A stretch of 64,000 nt of DNA from an uncultured bacterium (lineage in GTDB: Bacteria; Muiribacteriota; Ozemobacteria; Ozemobacterales; Ozemobacteraceae): assembly GCA_937949615.1 (NCBI GenBank), contig CALEDQ010000008.1, forward strand, positions 434,001 through 498,000, given 5' to 3'. The translations under genes were made by a program, and so were the position numbers. A model generated the notes under the pieces. The model ran no database searches, had not been told where the DNA came from, and saw nothing but the letters and a program-made list of their open reading frames with translations. This document shows, in pieces, positions 51,590-59,756 of the stretch (its first letter is position 1; every line of letters begins with the position of its first letter).

Positions 51590-51952
51590 ATGGGGAAAAC
51601 AATTCTTATAGTAGATGACGCAGCCTTTATGCGCATGATGATCAAAGACATTCTCAGCAAGAATGGCTATGAAGTTCTTGGCGAAGCGCAGACAGGGAAA
51701 GAAGCGGTTGAGCTTTACCAGAAGCTCAAACCCGATCTGGTGACCATGGACATTACCATGCCGGAAATGAACGGCATCGACGCTGTTAAAGCCATCAAAA
51801 AGCTTGATCCGGCCGCCAGAATCATTATGTGCAGCGCCATGGGTCAGCAGGCCATGGTTATTGATGCAATCCAGGCTGGCGCCCGCGATTTCATCGTCAA
51901 ACCGTTTCAGCCAAACCGTGTTATCGAAGCGGTTCAAAAAGCGCTTAGATAA
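51590..51952 (+). CDS. cheY: Chemotaxis response regulator CheY
   Basis: Single receiver domain that carries the signal from CheA to the motor switch. Acidic pocket Asp9/Asp10, phospho-acceptor Asp54 (LVTMDITMPEMNG), Ser82 (MCSAMG) and Lys104 (VKPF) are all present. The length of 120 aa is typical. It sits after fliY as in Bacillus. Good ribosome site aaggaga 14 bases before the ATG. Confidence 0.94.
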   Translation: MGKTILIVDDAAFMRMMIKDILSKNGYEVLGEAQTGKEAVELYQKLKPDLVTMDITMPEMNGIDAVKAIKKLDPAARIIMCSAMGQQAMVIDAIQAGARDFIVKPFQPNRVIEAVQKALR

Positions 51953-51982
51953 ACCAATGACCATGTCTGGCCTGATTTCTGC

Positions 51983-52651
51983 GTGATCAGCAATTTAACA
52001 AGAGCAGTATTAGCGGTTTTTCTGTTAATCTGCATAACAGCACAGTCTCAGCCCGTCGCCACCAGTGGCGACGGTTTGTTTTCTGCACCGGCGACTTTTT
52101 CTGCAACCGCAAGCCCCACCCCGCTTTTTTTAGATCTACAGCCAGCCTCGATGCCGCTTTTTCCCGATTCAGACCCGATGGGTACTTCCCTGAGAATTCT
52201 TTCGTCGCTGTTTGCGGTCATTCTTCTGGCATTCGGAATCTCGTGGTTCATTCAAAAAAAAGTCGGCATTGGCGGCAATGTTTTCGGGAAAATTCTCGGA
52301 ATCCTGCCGCTCGACAACAAAAGAATGATTTATCTGGTCGATGTCATGGGTAAAGTATTGATTCTTGGCGTCACCGAGTCGAATATCAACCTGCTTGGCG
52401 AACTTACCGACAAAGACACTCTCGATGCTCTGCGACTGCAGAATGACCAGCCGTCACCCGGCATCGAAAAACTTTTTGCCTATCTCAGCCGCAAAAACGA
52501 AGAACCTGCTCAAACCCGGACCAACGCTGCCGAGAGTTCAGGTAAACCAGAAAACAACGACAATACTTCCCGATTTCGTCAGGAAGACCGTCTGAAAAAG
52601 CTGAATTCGATGCTGCACAAGCGCAGCAACAACGACAATCCCGAAGCGTAA
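51983..52651 (+). CDS. fliO: Flagellar biosynthesis protein FliO
   Basis: FliO helps assemble the FliP ring of the export gate. A signal-like N-terminus (AVLAVFLLICITAQSQP) leads to a periplasmic stretch rich in Ala/Pro/Ser, then one membrane helix (LRILSSLFAVILLAFGISWFI) and a cytoplasmic domain with GNVFGKILGILPLDNKRMIYLVDVMGKVLILGVTESNINLLGEL, the FliO/FliZ core. The start is a GTG with no good ribosome site. Position between cheY and fliP supports the call. Confidence 0.85.
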   Translation: MISNLTRAVLAVFLLICITAQSQPVATSGDGLFSAPATFSATASPTPLFLDLQPASMPLFPDSDPMGTSLRILSSLFAVILLAFGISWFIQKKVGIGGNVFGKILGILPLDNKRMIYLVDVMGKVLILGVTESNINLLGELTDKDTLDALRLQNDQPSPGIEKLFAYLSRKNEEPAQTRTNAAESSGKPENNDNTSRFRQEDRLKKLNSMLHKRSNNDNPEA

Positions 52652-52672
52652 GTTCTTTTTTTAATTTGAGTC

Positions 52673-52701
52673 TTGCACATCGGGGCACCATATTGTATAA
52701 A
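52673..52701 (+). promoter_or_regulatory. Internal promoter before fliP
   Basis: -35 TTGCAC (52673-52678), 17 bases, -10 TATAAA (52696-52701) in the 103-base gap between fliO and fliP. An inverted repeat GGGCAC (52683-52688)/GTGCCC (52717-52722) surrounds the -10 and could serve as operator or hairpin. Confidence 0.55.
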
Positions 52702-52754
52702 TTAACAGGCGAAGCTGTGCCCTGATAAAATTTCAAAATGCTTCCCTGAGCAGA

Positions 52755-53618
52755 ATGCACCAATTATTACAAAGAACGAAGTGGGTAGCGTGCGTACGTT
52801 TTTTTGCGGTTTTGCTGCTGTTGGCAGGTATTACAGGCGTAGGCCATTCACAACAGCCAAGCCCGGGAAGTGCACGCGTTAACCTTGAAGATTCAACCCG
52901 TATCGACCGTATCGAGCGACAGTCGACGCCGTTTCCGATTCCGGCGATCAGCATTCAGATAGACCCATCACGTGAGCGCAGTCAGCTGGGCACCGGTCTT
53001 CAGATTCTCATTCTTTTGACCATTTTAAGCCTTGCCCCATCGATTCTGATAATGCTGACAAGCTTCACCCGGACTCTTATCGTTCTGAGTTTCGTGCGCC
53101 GGGCGCTCGGCACCCAGCAGGAGCCAAGTAACCAGATTCTCATCGGCCTGGCTCTTTTCATAACCTTTTTTACGATGTCGCCGGTAATCGACCAGATTTA
53201 TCAGAAAAGCTTCAAACCTTACATCGATCGTGACATAAACTATGTCGAAGCTTACAATCAGGCAATCACGCCGGTGCGTGACTTCATGTTCAAGCACACA
53301 CGCAAAACCGATCTGGCGCTTTTTGCCGGCATGGAAAACGGCCCGAAACCGGAAACCCGCGATGATCTCAGCACCCTCAGTCTGATTCCGGCTTTTATAA
53401 CCAGCGAACTGAGAACGGCCTTTCAGATGGGCGTAGTAATTTATCTGCCATTCCTGGTAATCGACATGATTGTGGCAAGCATTCTCATGTCGATGGGCAT
53501 GATGATGCTGCCGCCGGTAATGATCTCGCTGCCGTTCAAAATTCTTCTTTTTGTCATGGTAGATGGCTGGAATCTTGTCATCAAATCAATCGTTCTGAGT
53601 TTTGGCGGTAACGCATGA
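52755..53618 (+). CDS. fliP: Flagellar export gate protein FliP
   Basis: FliP is the main ring subunit of the type III export gate. A cleavable signal peptide (ACVRFFAVLLLLAGITGVGHS) is expected, as in other FliP. The core is typical: LQILILLTILSLAPSILIMLTSFTRTLIVLSFVRRALG, QILIGLALFITFFTMSPVI, IPAFITSELRTAFQMGVVIYLPFLVIDM and MMLPPVMISLPFKILLFVMVDGW. The ATG has a poor ribosome site; the stop overlaps fliQ (ATGA). Confidence 0.93.
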   Translation: MHQLLQRTKWVACVRFFAVLLLLAGITGVGHSQQPSPGSARVNLEDSTRIDRIERQSTPFPIPAISIQIDPSRERSQLGTGLQILILLTILSLAPSILIMLTSFTRTLIVLSFVRRALGTQQEPSNQILIGLALFITFFTMSPVIDQIYQKSFKPYIDRDINYVEAYNQAITPVRDFMFKHTRKTDLALFAGMENGPKPETRDDLSTLSLIPAFITSELRTAFQMGVVIYLPFLVIDMIVASILMSMGMMMLPPVMISLPFKILLFVMVDGWNLVIKSIVLSFGGNA

Positions 53619-53884
53619 CCGAATTTGTTCTGCTGAAGCTTTTTGAACAGACATTTTTTCTCTGCCTGCTTCTCTCTGCGCCGATTCTTCTACTTGGCAT
53701 GGTTGTCGGTGTTCTTATCAGCATTGTGCAGACAGCAACCTCGATCCAGGAACAGAGCCTGACTTTCATTCCCAAGCTTCTGCTGACCGGTCTGGCCATG
53801 ATCTGGCTTGCTCCGTGGATGCTGACCCGCCTCATGCAGTTCACCACACAACTGCTTGGGCAGCTGCAGACATTCGCCCGGTAG
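53615..53884 (+). CDS. fliQ: Flagellar export gate protein FliQ
   Basis: Small two-helix subunit of the FliPQR gate. Normal length (89 aa) with helices at about 15-40 (LCLLLSAPILLLGMVVGVLISIVQTATSIQEQSLTFIPK follows the family) and 55-75. It overlaps the fliP stop by four bases and is followed by fliR after seven bases. Confidence 0.93.
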   Translation: MTEFVLLKLFEQTFFLCLLLSAPILLLGMVVGVLISIVQTATSIQEQSLTFIPKLLLTGLAMIWLAPWMLTRLMQFTTQLLGQLQTFAR

Positions 53885-53891
53885 CTGATTT

Positions 53892-54668
53892 ATGACCGAA
53901 GCCGCTTTTCTCAATGCTGTTGGCCTGTTTCTGGTGGGCCTGGTGCGCTTCAGCGGTTTTTTTATCAACACCCCGGTCTTTGCCGAATCCTTCATTCCGA
54001 TGCGTGTCAAAGCAGGCCTCTCGGCCCTCTGCGCTCTGATCATTCTGCCACATCTCATACAAACCCAGGCCCTGCCACAGTTAAGTATCCCCGAATATGG
54101 GGTAATGGCCGTAAAAGAACTTGCATTGGGGTTTTCGCTCGGTTTCATGGTCATGATCGTCAACAGCATTCTGCGTCTGGCAGGCGGCATAGTCGGTATG
54201 CAGATCGGTTTTTCATTCGTTCAGGTTGCTGACCCAAATTCCAACCAGGGCCTTGGCATCGTTTCAGAGTTTTTCCAGCTTTCGGGAACCATGATTTTTA
54301 TTATGATCGGGGGGCACCTGGTAATTCTCGAAGCTTTTTTCAAAAGCTTCGACATGGTTCCTCTTGCCGGCATGATGCTCAACGGCAGTATTGTTGAAGA
54401 AATAATTCTTTACAGCCGCATGATTTTTGTCTGCGGCCTACAGATTTCGATGCCGGTCGTCGCGGTCATTCTTTTCGGCGATGTGGCTCTGGGCATAATT
54501 GCCCGCACTGTTCCGAAAATGAATATTTTCCAGCTCGGTTTTTCGCTGAAGATTATCGGCGGCCTGGCAGTAATGATGGTGATGATGCCGTTTCTCGAAG
54601 AAATTACCAAATTCCTTCTAAACCTCAGTCTTGAAAAAGTTTATCTGCTTCTGAGCCGGATGACGTGA
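53892..54668 (+). CDS. fliR: Flagellar export gate protein FliR
   Basis: FliR is the single-copy gate subunit that works with FlhB. About six hydrophobic helices are seen, with the FliR motif FINTPVFAESFIPMRVKAGLSALCAL, a long central loop PNSNQGLGIVSEFFQLSGTMIF and VPKMNIFQLGFSLKIIGGL. The length (258 aa) is normal. Two-base gap to flhB. Confidence 0.93.
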   Translation: MTEAAFLNAVGLFLVGLVRFSGFFINTPVFAESFIPMRVKAGLSALCALIILPHLIQTQALPQLSIPEYGVMAVKELALGFSLGFMVMIVNSILRLAGGIVGMQIGFSFVQVADPNSNQGLGIVSEFFQLSGTMIFIMIGGHLVILEAFFKSFDMVPLAGMMLNGSIVEEIILYSRMIFVCGLQISMPVVAVILFGDVALGIIARTVPKMNIFQLGFSLKIIGGLAVMMVMMPFLEEITKFLLNLSLEKVYLLLSRMT

Positions 54669-54669
54669 C

Positions 54670-55797
54670 ATGAAGCATTATGAATTCAAACTGCGACCGC
54701 TGAGCCTTGTTGCCCGCCCCTTCGATCTGCAGCTGTTCGCCGGCGAAAAAACAGAACCAGCCACTGAAAAACGCAGACAGGATGCGATAGATCGCGGCAA
54801 TGTCCCGAAATCACAGGATCTGAGCTCGGTTCTGGTTCTTCTTGTCGGGTTTCTGATGCTCAGATACTACGGTGGCGAGCTTTTTGGCCGCTGTGGCGAA
54901 TATATGCGCTATAGCTTTTCGCATGCCATTTTTTCTGGCCTTAGCCTTCCCGAAACCTTACTTCTGTTCAATCAGCTTCTGCTGGTCCTGCTCCAGACCA
55001 TGGCGCCATTCATGTTTGCAATCATGATCAGTGCAATTGTATCGAATCTGGTGCAAACCGGTTTTCTTTTCAGGCTTGGGCCGCTGACGCCCGACCTCGA
55101 CCGCATGAACCCGATATCAGGCATTCAGAATATATTTTCGTGGAAACTGGTTGCCGAGCTGGTCAAATCGATTCTTAAAATTCTCATTGTGGGTTATATC
55201 CCCTACAACACCATAAGAGACCAGTTTCCCTTTCTGATGCGAATGATTCAGGTCGAGCCAGTGCCGGCAATCATAATCGTTCTGAAACTTATTTTTGCAA
55301 TGGCAATCAAGATCATTCTGATTCTCATGGCGCTTGCCTTTGCTGACTGGGCTTTTCAGAAATGGCGCCACGAAGAAAACATCAGAATGTCAAAAGAAGA
55401 AGTAAAAGAAGAATACAAACAGCGTGAAGGGGATCCGAAGGTCAAACAGAAGATCCGCGAGCGCCAGCGCCAGGCGGCCAGCCGCCGCATGATGGACGAG
55501 GTGCCCAAAGCGACCGTCGTCGTTACCAACCCGACTCATATTGCCTGTGCACTGAAATTTGTTCAGGGTGAAGATAGTGCACCGAAAGTCGTGGCGATGG
55601 GTGCCGGTCAGATCGCCCGCCGAATCAAGGAAATCGCGGCCGAACACAAGATTCCGGTAATCGAAAACAAACCTCTTGCACGGCAGATGTATAAAATGTT
55701 AGAAATAGGTGACGAGATACCCCCCGAACTTTATCAGGCTGTGGTCGAGGTTCTTATGCAGGTTCACCGCATGAAAAGCCAGGCGGCAGGCGCATGA
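54670..55797 (+). CDS. flhB: Flagellar export switch protein FlhB
   Basis: FlhB selects hook or filament substrates and cleaves itself. After FAGEKTEPATEKRRQDAIDRGNVPKSQDL come four membrane helices (to about 230) and the cytoplasmic domain, with the self-cleavage motif NPTH at residues 287-290 (VVVTNPTHIACALKF). It works with FliK, encoded at the start of the same operon. Good length (375 aa). Confidence 0.95.
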   Translation: MKHYEFKLRPLSLVARPFDLQLFAGEKTEPATEKRRQDAIDRGNVPKSQDLSSVLVLLVGFLMLRYYGGELFGRCGEYMRYSFSHAIFSGLSLPETLLLFNQLLLVLLQTMAPFMFAIMISAIVSNLVQTGFLFRLGPLTPDLDRMNPISGIQNIFSWKLVAELVKSILKILIVGYIPYNTIRDQFPFLMRMIQVEPVPAIIIVLKLIFAMAIKIILILMALAFADWAFQKWRHEENIRMSKEEVKEEYKQREGDPKVKQKIRERQRQAASRRMMDEVPKATVVVTNPTHIACALKFVQGEDSAPKVVAMGAGQIARRIKEIAAEHKIPVIENKPLARQMYKMLEIGDEIPPELYQAVVEVLMQVHRMKSQAAGA

Positions 55798-55875
55798 CGA
55801 ATGACAGCCGTAACCCGCTGAAAGCCAGAGTCTGCAATAAACGGTGCATAGTGTAGAAAATTTCCGGAGATAGAT

Positions 55876-57954
55876 GTGGCAAACGAAGGAATAATGAGTA
55901 ACGTGCCCTTTGCAGAGCTGCTGCAGAGAAAAGACATAATTTTTGCCTTTGGCGTCGTTCTGATTGTAATCATGATGGTTGTGCCACTGCCATCAATGAT
56001 CCTCGACGTTTTTCTGACTCTGAATATCGCGGTTTCTCTGATTATCCTGCTGGTATCGATCTATAACAAAGAGGCTCTGCAGTTTTCTGCCTTTCCGAGC
56101 ATGCTGCTGATAACCACTCTTTTTCGCCTTTCGCTCAACGTCAGCTCGACCCGTCTGATTCTTTCCGGGCAGGGCTCCACGATCGAAATCATCAAGGCCT
56201 TCGGCAACTTCGTCGTCGGCGGCAATTACGTCGTCGGCTTCGTCGTCTTTCTGATTCTGGTTCTCATTCAGTTCATCGTCATCACCAAAGGTGCTGAGCG
56301 TGTTGCCGAAGTTGCCGCCCGCTTCACCCTCGATGCAATGCCGATCAAGGGTATGGCAATCGATGCCGACCTGAACGCCGGTGCCATCGACCAGGAAGAA
56401 GCGACGCGCCGCCGCCTGAACCTCTCGCGTGAAGCGGATTTTTACGGGGCCATGGACGGCGCGAGTAAGTTCGTCAAAAACGATGCTATCGCCGGTATTA
56501 TCATCACCGTTATCAATCTGTTGGGCGGCCTGGTCATCGGCGTCTTTCAACGCGGTGAAGGCGCTGTCGATGCGCTGGCCGCCTATGCACTGTTCACCGT
56601 CGGCGACGGCCTGGTAACCCAGATTCCGGCGCTGCTCGTTGCGACCGCTACCGGTATCGTCGTTACCCGCGCCAGCTCTGACTCAACCATGGGTCATGAT
56701 GTCAGCAAGCAGTTGTTGAGCAACCCCAAAGTTCTTGGGATCGCTTCGTCACTGCTGGCATTTCTCGGTATGGTTCCGGGCCTGCCGAAGGTCAGCTTCT
56801 TCTTTCTGGCAACCGTATTCGGGGTAATGGCCTATGTAACCCAGAAAACAGACGAAGAAACCGCTCTGAAAGAGATCGAAAGCAAAAAGGCCGAAGAAAA
56901 GGCGGCAGCCCCCGGCCCCGAAGACGTTTCATCGCTGCTTTCGGTCGACCCGCTCGAACTCGAAATCGGCTACAATCTGATACCACTCGTCGACGCCAAT
57001 CAGGGTGGCGACCTGCTCAACCGCATAACTCTTATCCGCAGACAGATTGCGATCGACCTCGGTCTGGTCGTGCCCCCGATACGTATTCGCGACAACATTC
57101 AGCTGCATCCGTCATCCTATGTTTTTAAAATCAAGGGCAGCGAATTTGCCACCTACGAAATTCTGCCTGACCACTATCTGGCGATGGTTACCGACAATGT
57201 AACCAGCAAAGTGAACGGCATCGAGGTCGAGGAACCCGCTTTCGGGCTGCCGGCGATCTGGGTGCAGAACTCGCTGCGCGATCGCGCTGAAATGGCCGGT
57301 TACACAGTCGTCGACCCATCGACTGTCATTGCAACCCACCTGACCGAAGTAATCCGCAAAAATGCCCAGGAAATCCTCGGCCGCCAGGAACTGCAGCAAC
57401 TCCTCGACAATGTCAAACAGACCTACCCGCTGGTGCACGACGAGGTCATTCCGAATGTGGTCAATCATTCGACCCTGCTCAAGGTTCTGCAGAACCTGCT
57501 TAAAGAAGGCGTTTCAATCAGACACATGGTTAACATTCTCGAATCTCTGGCAGACTGCAAGGGAATCAATGAGGTCGACACTCTTACTGAAATCTCCAGA
57601 CAGGGCCTTGCCCGCCACATCTGCAAGCCTCTGATCGATCAAAACGGTGCCCTTAAAGTTCTATCACTGAACCCCACTCTCGAGCAGATGCTTGGCAACG
57701 CCCTGCAGAAAATCGACGGCAGCACCAACCTGGCTCTTGATCCGGGCTCCGCTTCCAAACTCCTCGAAAAAATCAGGGGAAAAATTGAAGAAGTCATGAA
57801 TCTCGGCTATCACCCGATCATTCTCTGCAGTTCAGCTCTGCGCCTCAGTATCAAAAGACTTACTGAACGCATCGCTCCAAGACTCACGGTTCTGGCCTAT
57901 CAGGAAATCCCAACTTCAGTCAAACTCGAATCCATCGGACTAATCTCACTGTAA
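55876..57954 (+). CDS. flhA: Flagellar export protein FlhA
   Basis: FlhA forms the nonameric export channel and docks substrates with its cytoplasmic ring. Membrane helices fill about residues 15-310, with the FHIPEP signature RFTLDAMPIKGMAIDADLNAG (about 150-170). The C-terminal cytosolic domain (about 360-692) has VPPIRIRDNIQLHPSSYVFKIKG and LSRQ-like EISRQGLARHICKPL. The GTG start has ccggaga upstream. Normal length (692 aa). Confidence 0.95.
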   Translation: MANEGIMSNVPFAELLQRKDIIFAFGVVLIVIMMVVPLPSMILDVFLTLNIAVSLIILLVSIYNKEALQFSAFPSMLLITTLFRLSLNVSSTRLILSGQGSTIEIIKAFGNFVVGGNYVVGFVVFLILVLIQFIVITKGAERVAEVAARFTLDAMPIKGMAIDADLNAGAIDQEEATRRRLNLSREADFYGAMDGASKFVKNDAIAGIIITVINLLGGLVIGVFQRGEGAVDALAAYALFTVGDGLVTQIPALLVATATGIVVTRASSDSTMGHDVSKQLLSNPKVLGIASSLLAFLGMVPGLPKVSFFFLATVFGVMAYVTQKTDEETALKEIESKKAEEKAAAPGPEDVSSLLSVDPLELEIGYNLIPLVDANQGGDLLNRITLIRRQIAIDLGLVVPPIRIRDNIQLHPSSYVFKIKGSEFATYEILPDHYLAMVTDNVTSKVNGIEVEEPAFGLPAIWVQNSLRDRAEMAGYTVVDPSTVIATHLTEVIRKNAQEILGRQELQQLLDNVKQTYPLVHDEVIPNVVNHSTLLKVLQNLLKEGVSIRHMVNILESLADCKGINEVDTLTEISRQGLARHICKPLIDQNGALKVLSLNPTLEQMLGNALQKIDGSTNLALDPGSASKLLEKIRGKIEEVMNLGYHPIILCSSALRLSIKRLTERIAPRLTVLAYQEIPTSVKLESIGLISL

Positions 57955-57970
57955 AAATCAGAGCAAACCT

Positions 57971-58813
57971 ATGAATGATCAGGCATCATCGCTACGACGA
58001 CTCAAGGAAATAGCCGATCGGAATGCGGCCAACCGGGCACCGGAAACGGCAGAAAGCTTTCTTGCCGGCATAGTCAGACCATCACCTTTTTCCTCGGTAG
58101 CTCTGATAGTTCCAGACATGCCGGAGGCACAATTCCCGCCGGTTCAGAGCTGGATCTCGGGGATCATGCAGTTTTCACCAAGAGCCTGCTTCTGGGATCA
58201 AGCCGGCCTGATAAGCAAGAATTCAATTCCGCAGACTCAGATCAAGCTGCGTTATCCGGTTCCGGTAAGAATCAACGCCGGCCTGACACCTTTGACCATT
58301 TTTCCGCAGCAGCCTGATTTTGCCGATCTGCCGCACATGAGCTTCGAAGAGAAAGTCGGGTTTCTCAGGCACGCTATCCGCAGCCTGAAAAGTTCTTCTG
58401 AGGTCTGGATAAGCATTAGGGCCGGCGATTTGAATGCCTGTGCCGCAATTCTGCACGCAACCGACGCGGTGTGCATAATGGTGCCCCCGCATCCCGATGC
58501 AATTCTGCGCTGTTACGAAACGGTCAAGAGCATTCACCTTTCGGGGTATTTTTCGCCAATCGGGCTGCTCGACTTCCTCGGGCCAAAATCCGCTCCAGAA
58601 GAGAGTTCCAGCAACAGAATAAAAATTGTTGCAAAACAATTTTTGGCACTTGACCTCGTAACTGCCGGAATGGTACTTTCTAACTGCACCTACCTCCCAC
58701 CCGAAAATGAGCCAGGCCTGAGAAATAGAATTTCCACTGTCGAAGACGCTTCAAGAGACTTTCTCTACTGCCTGAGCGAGGGTTTAATCTACCAGCTGCC
58801 GGGGATGATCTAA
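57971..58813 (+). CDS. FlhG-like pseudo-ATPase carrying the DQAxxLR FlhF-activator motif
   Basis: The protein begins MNDQASSLRRLKEIADRN; residues 3-9 (DQASSLR) match the DQAxxLR motif by which FlhG N-termini stimulate the FlhF GTPase. The rest follows the FlhG/MinD plan but without its ATP site. The first strand (SSVALIVPD, 41-49) has no GKGGVGKT loop. WDQAGLISKN (75-84) stands where FlhG has LDADLGLANI, EVWISIRAGD (144-153) where FlhG has its Walker B, and TDAVCIMVPPHPDAILRCY (164-182) aligns with ADQIVVITTSEPTALADAY of the neighbour. I infer a degenerate FlhG duplicate. It lies between flhA and flhG, four bases before the latter. Confidence 0.65.
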   Translation: MNDQASSLRRLKEIADRNAANRAPETAESFLAGIVRPSPFSSVALIVPDMPEAQFPPVQSWISGIMQFSPRACFWDQAGLISKNSIPQTQIKLRYPVPVRINAGLTPLTIFPQQPDFADLPHMSFEEKVGFLRHAIRSLKSSSEVWISIRAGDLNACAAILHATDAVCIMVPPHPDAILRCYETVKSIHLSGYFSPIGLLDFLGPKSAPEESSSNRIKIVAKQFLALDLVTAGMVLSNCTYLPPENEPGLRNRISTVEDASRDFLYCLSEGLIYQLPGMI

Positions 58814-58817
58814 GCCG

Positions 58818-59756
58818 ATGAACGAACCTATTATCAAGCCAATCGAGGCAATTATCGCTGAAACCCGCAAGGAAATTCAGCCATTTGTCTTTAAAAGGCT
58901 TGAGGCCAGAACTCCGCGCAAAGCCGGCGAAAAAATCGCCAGAACCATTACGGTCACTTCCGGCAAGGGTGGTGTCGGCAAAACGAGTCTGGTTGCCAAC
59001 ATGGCGATCTGCCTCGCTCAGGCCGGGCAGCGGGTCATCATTCTCGATGCCGATCTCGGTCTCGCCAACATCGATGTGGTTTTTGGCATACGCCCCCGCA
59101 ACAGTCTGATGGACGTAATCAACGGCGAAATGAACCTTGACGAGGTCATGGTGCAGGGGCCACATGGAATTCAGATCATTGCCGGCGGCTCCGGCGTATC
59201 AGAGCTGGCCGACATCGAGACTGAAAAGGCTCAGCGGCTGTTTAACCAGCTGCGTTTTCTCGAAGACAAGGCTGATTTTCTGCTCATCGATACCGGCGCC
59301 GGCATCAGCGAAAGCGTGATTTCGTTCTGTCAGGCGGCTGACCAGATTGTCGTCATCACGACTTCAGAGCCGACGGCTCTGGCCGATGCCTACGGGATAA
59401 TCAAGATCATCAGCAATCGACGCCCGGAAAGCCATGTTTCGGTATTGGTCAATCGAGTTGACAACGATGAAGAGGGCACTCAGGTCCACGCCCGCCTTGC
59501 ACGCGTCGCCGCTGAGTTTCTTGGTTTTACCGTGCATCATCTTGGCAACCTTCCTCAGGACCGCAACATGCACATCGCGGTGCGGCAGCAGACACCACTG
59601 ATGTTGTTTTCACCCATGTCGCCGGCTGCGACTGGTTTACGCCGGATCGTTTCGCAGTCTTTTCACGAAGTTCCTGAAAATCTACCCGGTGGTGGCGGCG
59701 AAGGATTTTTTACCAGACTGGCAAAATTGTTCAAAGGAGGTTCAACGCAGCAATGA
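58818..59756 (+). CDS. flhG: Flagellar number regulator FlhG (MinD-like ATPase)
   Basis: FlhG is a ParA/MinD ATPase that limits flagellar number together with FlhF. The P-loop GKGGVGKT is at about 49-56, the switch LDADLGLANIDVVFG at 76-90, Walker B LLIDTGAG at 155-162 and SEPTALADAY at 183-192. A C-terminal amphipathic stretch (FFTRLAKLFKGG) fits membrane binding. The N-terminus (MNEPIIKPIEAIIAETRKE) lacks the DQAxxLR FlhF-activating motif, which is instead on the preceding gene product. The order flhG-flhF is opposite to the common flhF-flhG. Overlaps flhF by four bases. Confidence 0.9.
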   Translation: MNEPIIKPIEAIIAETRKEIQPFVFKRLEARTPRKAGEKIARTITVTSGKGGVGKTSLVANMAICLAQAGQRVIILDADLGLANIDVVFGIRPRNSLMDVINGEMNLDEVMVQGPHGIQIIAGGSGVSELADIETEKAQRLFNQLRFLEDKADFLLIDTGAGISESVISFCQAADQIVVITTSEPTALADAYGIIKIISNRRPESHVSVLVNRVDNDEEGTQVHARLARVAAEFLGFTVHHLGNLPQDRNMHIAVRQQTPLMLFSPMSPAATGLRRIVSQSFHEVPENLPGGGGEGFFTRLAKLFKGGSTQQ

